Assembly (NCBI GenBank): GCA_045106475.1
Contig: JBGCEO010000008.1
Location: 1 to 64,000 of the forward strand
Reading direction: 5' to 3'
From: Granulosicoccus sp045106475
GTDB taxonomy: Bacteria; Pseudomonadota; Gammaproteobacteria; Granulosicoccales; Granulosicoccaceae
DNA length: 64,000 bases
Part shown: positions 59,451 through 64,000 of the stretch, piece by piece
Position numbering within the stretch: position 1 is the stretch's first letter
Layout of the letters: every line of letters begins with the position of its first letter
The notes under the pieces: model-generated
Database searches by the model: none
What the model was told of the DNA's origin: nothing
The model's input: only the letters and a program-made list of their open reading frames with translations
Made by a program: the position numbers and the translations under genes

Positions 59451-60602
59451 GTGTCCCGATCAGCCATATTAGTCCTTGCCGATGGCACCTGTTTCAGAGG
59501 TACAGCTATCGGTGTTGATGGAATTTCCGTTGGGGAGGTTGTGTTCAATACGGCCATGACTGGCTATCAGGAGATCCTCACTGATCCGTCTTATGCCGAG
59601 CAGATCGTCACGCTTACCTATCCTCACATTGGCAACACGGGCGCTAACTCTGAGGACATGGAATCGTCTTCGGTTTACTGCAAGGGTCTGGTCATTAGAG
59701 ACCTGCCGCGACTGCATAGTAACTTTCGGGCCGAGCAGAGTCTTGACGGGTTTTTAAAGCAACACAATGTGTTGGCGATTTCTGACATTGACACCCGTGC
59801 CCTAACGCGGCATCTGCGCGACAAAGGAGCGCAGAATGGTTGCATCATGGCAGGCGAGGCACTCGACCCGGCTAAGGCACAAGCAGCGGCTGCCAGTTTT
59901 CCCGGCCTCGCTGGTATGGATTTAGCCAAGGTCGTTACCTGCGATACACCCTATAGATGGTCCACCGGTAGCTGGTCTCTTGATCAACCCTCATCAAATG
60001 CAGAGCAGCCAGCCAGCGAGCTCGATACAGGAAAAAAGCCCACGCATATTGTTGCCATGGACTTTGGTGTTAAGAGAAATATCCTACGCCTGTTCGTTGA
60101 TCGTGGCTGTGCTGTCACGGTGGTGCCTGCAACTTATACCGCTGAACAGATAAGAGCACTCAAGCCGGACGGTTTGTTTTTATCCAACGGCCCGGGTGAT
60201 CCGGAACCTTGCGACTATGCAATCGATACTATCAGTCAATTGTTGTCCGACAATTTACCAACGTTTGGTATTTGTCTTGGGCATCAGCTACTGGCCCTTG
60301 CCTCGGGTGCGAAAACTATAAAAATGAAGTTTGGTCATCATGGCGCTAATCATCCTGTTCTCGATACGGCCAGTGGTCGGGTTATGATAAGCAGCCAGAA
60401 TCATGGTTTTGCAGTTGATTCCGACTCTCTTAACGAGACGCTCGCGATTACGCATGTTTCGCTGTTCGACCAATCATTGCAAGGTCTTCGCAGGCTGGAC
60501 AAACCTGCCATGGGATTTCAGGGGCACCCTGAAGCTAGCCCCGGGCCTCATGATGTAGTTGATTTGTTCGACCAGTTTTTAAAGCTATTACCTGCCGCCT
60601 AA
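59451..60602 (+). CDS. carA: Carbamoyl-phosphate synthase small subunit
   Basis: A 383-aa glutaminase subunit that passes ammonia to CarB. The GTG at 59451 gives SRSAILVLADGTCFRG, aligned with E. coli CarA (382 aa); an upstream GTG at 59421 abuts the leader hairpin and adds ten residues without match. The N-terminal domain has NTAMTGYQEILTDPSY; the glutaminase has the GICLGHQLLALASGA nucleophile Cys and FQGHPEASPGPHD His/Glu. carB follows after 32 nt. Confidence 0.95.
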   Translation: MSRSAILVLADGTCFRGTAIGVDGISVGEVVFNTAMTGYQEILTDPSYAEQIVTLTYPHIGNTGANSEDMESSSVYCKGLVIRDLPRLHSNFRAEQSLDGFLKQHNVLAISDIDTRALTRHLRDKGAQNGCIMAGEALDPAKAQAAAASFPGLAGMDLAKVVTCDTPYRWSTGSWSLDQPSSNAEQPASELDTGKKPTHIVAMDFGVKRNILRLFVDRGCAVTVVPATYTAEQIRALKPDGLFLSNGPGDPEPCDYAIDTISQLLSDNLPTFGICLGHQLLALASGAKTIKMKFGHHGANHPVLDTASGRVMISSQNHGFAVDSDSLNETLAITHVSLFDQSLQGLRRLDKPAMGFQGHPEASPGPHDVVDLFDQFLKLLPAA

Positions 60603-60634
60603 GCGCGTTCTTTCGTCTACGTCTCGAAGATACC

Positions 60635-63600
60635 ATGCCAAAACGCACGGATATAAAAAGCGTCTTGATCATTGGCGCCGGCCCAATAGTCATTGGACAG
60701 GCCTGCGAATTTGACTACTCCGGTGCGCAAGCATGCAAAGCCTTGCGCGAAGAAGGCTATCGCGTCATTCTCGTAAACTCCAATCCGGCCACGATCATGA
60801 CTGACCCGTCGATGGCCGATGCTATTTACATCGAGCCAATTGATTGGCGCGTTGTTCAACGTATCATTGAACGCGAGAAGCCGGATGCACTGCTGCCCAC
60901 TATGGGAGGGCAGACGGCTTTGAACTGTGCGCTGGATCTTGCTCGAGAAGGTGTGTTGGACGAGCATGGCGTTGAAATGATTGGTGCTCGACCGGCGGCC
61001 ATCGACATGGCCGAGGATCGAGAAAAATTTCGCGTAGCGATGGGTGAGATTGGCTTATCAACACCCAGGGCTGCGATCGCTCATACCATGGATGAGGCCT
61101 GGGAAGGCCACCAGTCTATCGGTTTTCCCTGCATCATCAGGCCTTCATTCACAATGGGCGGCAGTGGTGGTGGTATCGCCTATAACCGCGAAGAATTTGA
61201 GGCTATCGTTACGCGTGGTCTGGACCTGTCGCGAACAACCGAAGTGCTACTCGAAGAGTCTGTGCTTGGTTGGAAAGAGTACGAGATGGAAGTAGTGCGT
61301 GATCAAGCAGATAACGTGATCATAGTGTGTTCCATAGAGAATCTGGATCCTATGGGTATCCACACTGGAGATTCCATCACAGTAGCACCTGCGCAAACAC
61401 TCACCGATAAGGAATACCAGATAATGCGCGATGCTTCTTGCGCTGTGTTACGCAAGATCGGTGTTGATACGGGTGGATCAAATGTGCAATTTGCCATCAA
61501 CCCGAAAAATGGCGCCATGATCATCATCGAGATGAATCCGCGTGTTTCGCGCTCATCTGCACTTGCTTCTAAAGCAACCGGCTTTCCAATCGCTCGTATT
61601 GCCGCCAAGCTCGCCGTGGGTTATACACTCAATGAGTTAAGCAATGAGATCACCGGCGGAACAACTCCGGCATCATTTGAACCCAGTATCGATTATGTGG
61701 TGACCAAAGTGCCTCGCTTCACGTTTGAAAAGTTCCCAACTGCGGATAATCGTCTGACCACACAAATGAAGTCTGTGGGGGAAGTCATGGCTATTGGCAG
61801 AACGTTCAAGGAGTCGCTGCAGAAAGCACTGCGGGGATTAGAAATTGATGTTAGCGGATTTGACGAAATTCTACCTTCTGATTTACCGCAGGAAGATCGG
61901 CAGGCAACGATTGAAAAGGAAATCCGGCAGGCGCGTGAGCGAAGACTCTGGTATGTAGCTGAAGCCTTTCGCAGTGGACAATCAATTGACCAGTTATTCG
62001 AAGCTACTGCTATTGATCCTTGGTTTTTGTGTCAGATCAAGGAGATCATAGACACCGAGCTAGCAGTAGCTCAGCGCTCGATCGAGTCTCTAACCGAAGC
62101 TGATACCCGAGCTCTGAAGAGAGATGGCTTCAGTGATACTCGACTGGCATCTTTAATGGGTGTCTCGGAGACTGACTTTCGAGCGCATCGCCAAGCCATG
62201 GGGGTGAATCCGGTATTCAAACGGGTTGACTCATGTGCAGCAGAGTTTGCCAGCACGACTGCGTATATGTATTCCACCTACGAGCAGTTCTGCGAATCTG
62301 ATCCTTCGAATAAAAAGAAGATCATGGTGCTCGGCGGTGGCCCCAATCGTATTGGTCAGGGTATTGAGTTTGATTATTGCTGTGTACATGCCGCACTTGC
62401 ATTAAGAGAGGATGGCTATGAAACCATCATGGTCAACTGTAACCCTGAAACAGTATCAACTGATTTTGATACGTCTGATCGCCTGTATTTTGAACCGTTA
62501 ACGTTGGAAGACGTGTTAGCGGTTATCGATATTGAAAAACCGGTGGGCGTGATCGTGCAATATGGTGGTCAGACGCCGCTTAAGCTGGCGCGTGATTTAC
62601 TGGCAGCTGGTGCACCTGTTATTGGTACTTCCCCTGATTCTATTGATCTGGCTGAAGACAGAGAGCGATTTCAGCAACTCATCAACAAACTCGGTCTTAC
62701 CCAGCCTCCCAATCGTACTGCGCGCACAGAAGAGGATGCTTTGCGCTTAGCTGACGAGATCGGTTACCCATTGGTGGTAAGGCCCAGCTATGTTCTTGGT
62801 GGGCGTGCGATGGAAATCGTACAGGATGCTAAAGAATTGTCGCGTTATATGAGCGAGGCAGTCAGTGTGTCAAACGACTCGCCGGTATTGCTTGATCGAT
62901 TTTTGAATGATGCTGTTGAGGTTGATGTAGATGCAATCTGCGACGGTGAGGATGTCGTCATTGGTGGGATCATGGAACATATCGAGGAGGCTGGTATACA
63001 TTCGGGTGACTCAGCTTGTTCATTGCCACCATTCACACTAAGTGATGAGCGCTGTGATGAGCTGTCTCGTCAAGTCGAACAGATGGCTAAAGGATTGGGC
63101 GTGGTAGGGCTCATGAACACCCAGTTTGCGATTCAGGGCGATACTGTGTATGTGCTTGAGGTGAACCCTCGAGCATCCCGAACCGTGCCGTTCGTGTCAA
63201 AAGCAACAGGTGTCCCCTTGGCCAAGGTTGCCGCCCGATGTATGGCAGGACAGTCTTTGCAAGCGCAAGGTATGCTCGAGTTGCCGCAACCGAGTTACTT
63301 CAGTGTTAAAGAGTCGGTTTTTCCATTTGCAAAATTTCCGGGTGTGGATCCGCTGCTGGGGCCTGAAATGAAGTCAACCGGTGAAGTAATGGGCTCAGGC
63401 AAAACGTTTGGAGAAGCTTTCTTCAAGGCATCTTTAGGTGCATCTGTTGAGTTACCGCAATCGGGACTGGCATTTATCAGCGTACGAAATCAAGACAAGT
63501 CTGGCGTTATCGCTGTTGCACTTAGTCTGATTGATGCTGGATTTTCGCTGATAGCCACCGATGGCACTCAAGCCGCAATTAGTGCCGCTGGAATCGAATG

Positions 63601-63859
63601 TCAACGGATAAACAAATTGCAGCAGGGACAACCTCATATTCTTGATCAGATCAAAAACGATGCTGTAAATTTGATCATCAACACAACCGATGGCCGACAA
63701 GCTATTGCTGATTCGTATTACATCCGTCAGCAGGCAATTGGCCGTAAGATTCCGTATACAACCACCCTGTCAGGTGCGAGTGCATTCTGTGCTGCTTTAT
63801 CTCATTCGACCCAAGGTGAAGTGTATCGGCTCAGTGATATACATCTGGAGACAGCATGA
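60635..63859 (+). CDS. carB: Carbamoyl-phosphate synthase large subunit
   Basis: A 1074-aa enzyme that makes carbamoyl phosphate from bicarbonate, ammonia and two ATP for arginine and pyrimidine synthesis. Two homologous ATP-grasp halves are seen, with GAGPIVIGQACEFDYSGAQ near the N terminus and LGGGPNRIGQGIEFDYCC in the second half, EMNPRVSRSSALASKATGFP and EVNPRASRTVPFVSKATG. The C-terminal allosteric MGS domain begins near residue 945 (LAFISVRNQDKSG). The length matches E. coli CarB (1073 aa). It overlaps greA by ATGA. Confidence 0.97.
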   Translation: MPKRTDIKSVLIIGAGPIVIGQACEFDYSGAQACKALREEGYRVILVNSNPATIMTDPSMADAIYIEPIDWRVVQRIIEREKPDALLPTMGGQTALNCALDLAREGVLDEHGVEMIGARPAAIDMAEDREKFRVAMGEIGLSTPRAAIAHTMDEAWEGHQSIGFPCIIRPSFTMGGSGGGIAYNREEFEAIVTRGLDLSRTTEVLLEESVLGWKEYEMEVVRDQADNVIIVCSIENLDPMGIHTGDSITVAPAQTLTDKEYQIMRDASCAVLRKIGVDTGGSNVQFAINPKNGAMIIIEMNPRVSRSSALASKATGFPIARIAAKLAVGYTLNELSNEITGGTTPASFEPSIDYVVTKVPRFTFEKFPTADNRLTTQMKSVGEVMAIGRTFKESLQKALRGLEIDVSGFDEILPSDLPQEDRQATIEKEIRQARERRLWYVAEAFRSGQSIDQLFEATAIDPWFLCQIKEIIDTELAVAQRSIESLTEADTRALKRDGFSDTRLASLMGVSETDFRAHRQAMGVNPVFKRVDSCAAEFASTTAYMYSTYEQFCESDPSNKKKIMVLGGGPNRIGQGIEFDYCCVHAALALREDGYETIMVNCNPETVSTDFDTSDRLYFEPLTLEDVLAVIDIEKPVGVIVQYGGQTPLKLARDLLAAGAPVIGTSPDSIDLAEDRERFQQLINKLGLTQPPNRTARTEEDALRLADEIGYPLVVRPSYVLGGRAMEIVQDAKELSRYMSEAVSVSNDSPVLLDRFLNDAVEVDVDAICDGEDVVIGGIMEHIEEAGIHSGDSACSLPPFTLSDERCDELSRQVEQMAKGLGVVGLMNTQFAIQGDTVYVLEVNPRASRTVPFVSKATGVPLAKVAARCMAGQSLQAQGMLELPQPSYFSVKESVFPFAKFPGVDPLLGPEMKSTGEVMGSGKTFGEAFFKASLGASVELPQSGLAFISVRNQDKSGVIAVALSLIDAGFSLIATDGTQAAISAAGIECQRINKLQQGQPHILDQIKNDAVNLIINTTDGRQAIADSYYIRQQAIGRKIPYTTTLSGASAFCAALSHSTQGEVYRLSDIHLETA

Positions 63860-64000
63860 ACAAGGTTCCTATGACTAAACGCGGTGAGACTTTGCTGCGC
63901 GAAGAGCTAGCCGACTTAAAAGGTGTTCAGCGTCCCAACGTCATACAGGCGATCGCTGAAGCACGTGAACATGGCGATCTGAAGGAAAATGCTGAGTACC
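63856..64000 (+). CDS. greA: Transcript cleavage factor GreA, 5' part only
   Basis: The first 48 codons are present; the window ends inside the gene. The sequence VPMTKRGETLLREELADLKG and then AREHGDLKENAEY is the N-terminal coiled coil and tip of GreA, which rescues backtracked RNA polymerase. The ATG overlaps the carB stop, and carAB-greA is a common gammaproteobacterial order. Confidence 0.93.
   Translation, partial: MNKVPMTKRGETLLREELADLKGVQRPNVIQAIAEAREHGDLKENAEY

Overview
The window looks like chromosomal sequence from a free-living, probably marine, heterotrophic gammaproteobacterium. The grounds are the gene orders rimP-nusA-infB-rbfA-truB-rpsO-pnp, sdhCDAB-sdhE-ygfX opposite ygfZ, pdxJ-acpS and carA-carB-greA, an initiator tRNA of gammaproteobacterial type, and ParE and CarA lengths that match E. 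coli. A polyol ABC transporter, many secreted lipoproteins and two GH16 glycanase-like proteins fit a polysaccharide-rich habitat. The genus cannot be fixed from the sequence; a Granulosicoccus- or Chromatiales-like lineage is only a guess. No phage, insertion sequence, integron or CRISPR array was seen.

Layout: (1) 1-2131: tRNA-fMet with promoter and terminator, then a three-lipoprotein CsgG / DUF4810 / DUF799 cassette. (2) 2310-9591: a fused ATP sulfurylase-APS kinase, a beta-hydroxyacid dehydrogenase, an ABM-domain protein, an Lrp/AsnC regulator and a large indolepyruvate:ferredoxin oxidoreductase-type enzyme, which suggests amino-acid or organic-acid catabolism. (3) 9850-19654: the translation/RNA operon, opened by a structured leader RNA that ends in a terminator, then tadA. 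(4) 19996-26881: LacI-type regulator, polyol ABC transporter (binding protein, two permeases, ATPase) and a mannitol-dehydrogenase-family enzyme. A shared sequence motif before the regulator and before the binding protein is a candidate operator. (5) 26900-34532: PdeM and a ligase-associated helicase, a GGDEF-EAL protein, an alpha/beta hydrolase, a HAD phosphatase and D-amino-acid aminotransferase. (6) 34569-47976: a cell-surface locus with an M64 metallopeptidase lipoprotein, coiled-coil and anchored proteins, a calcium-binding TSP3/PKD lipoprotein, two GH16 proteins and a putative outer-membrane barrel. (7) 48063-55249: acpS, pdxJ, ygfX, sdhE, sdhBADC, an SDHAF4-like gene, and on the other strand ygfZ and a DUF2007 protein. 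(8) 55279-64000: cnoX, parE, an MBL hydrolase, carAB behind a terminator-like leader hairpin, and the start of greA.

Most of the window is housekeeping. The less explained parts are the surface locus of region 6, where one GH16 protein has an altered catalytic motif. Next are the regulatory structures: the rimP leader, the carA leader hairpin, the LacI operator pair and a 120-bp nested inverted repeat after tadA. An apparent ATC start codon on a permease gene and an Sdh locus carrying two flavoprotein assembly factors also stand out.
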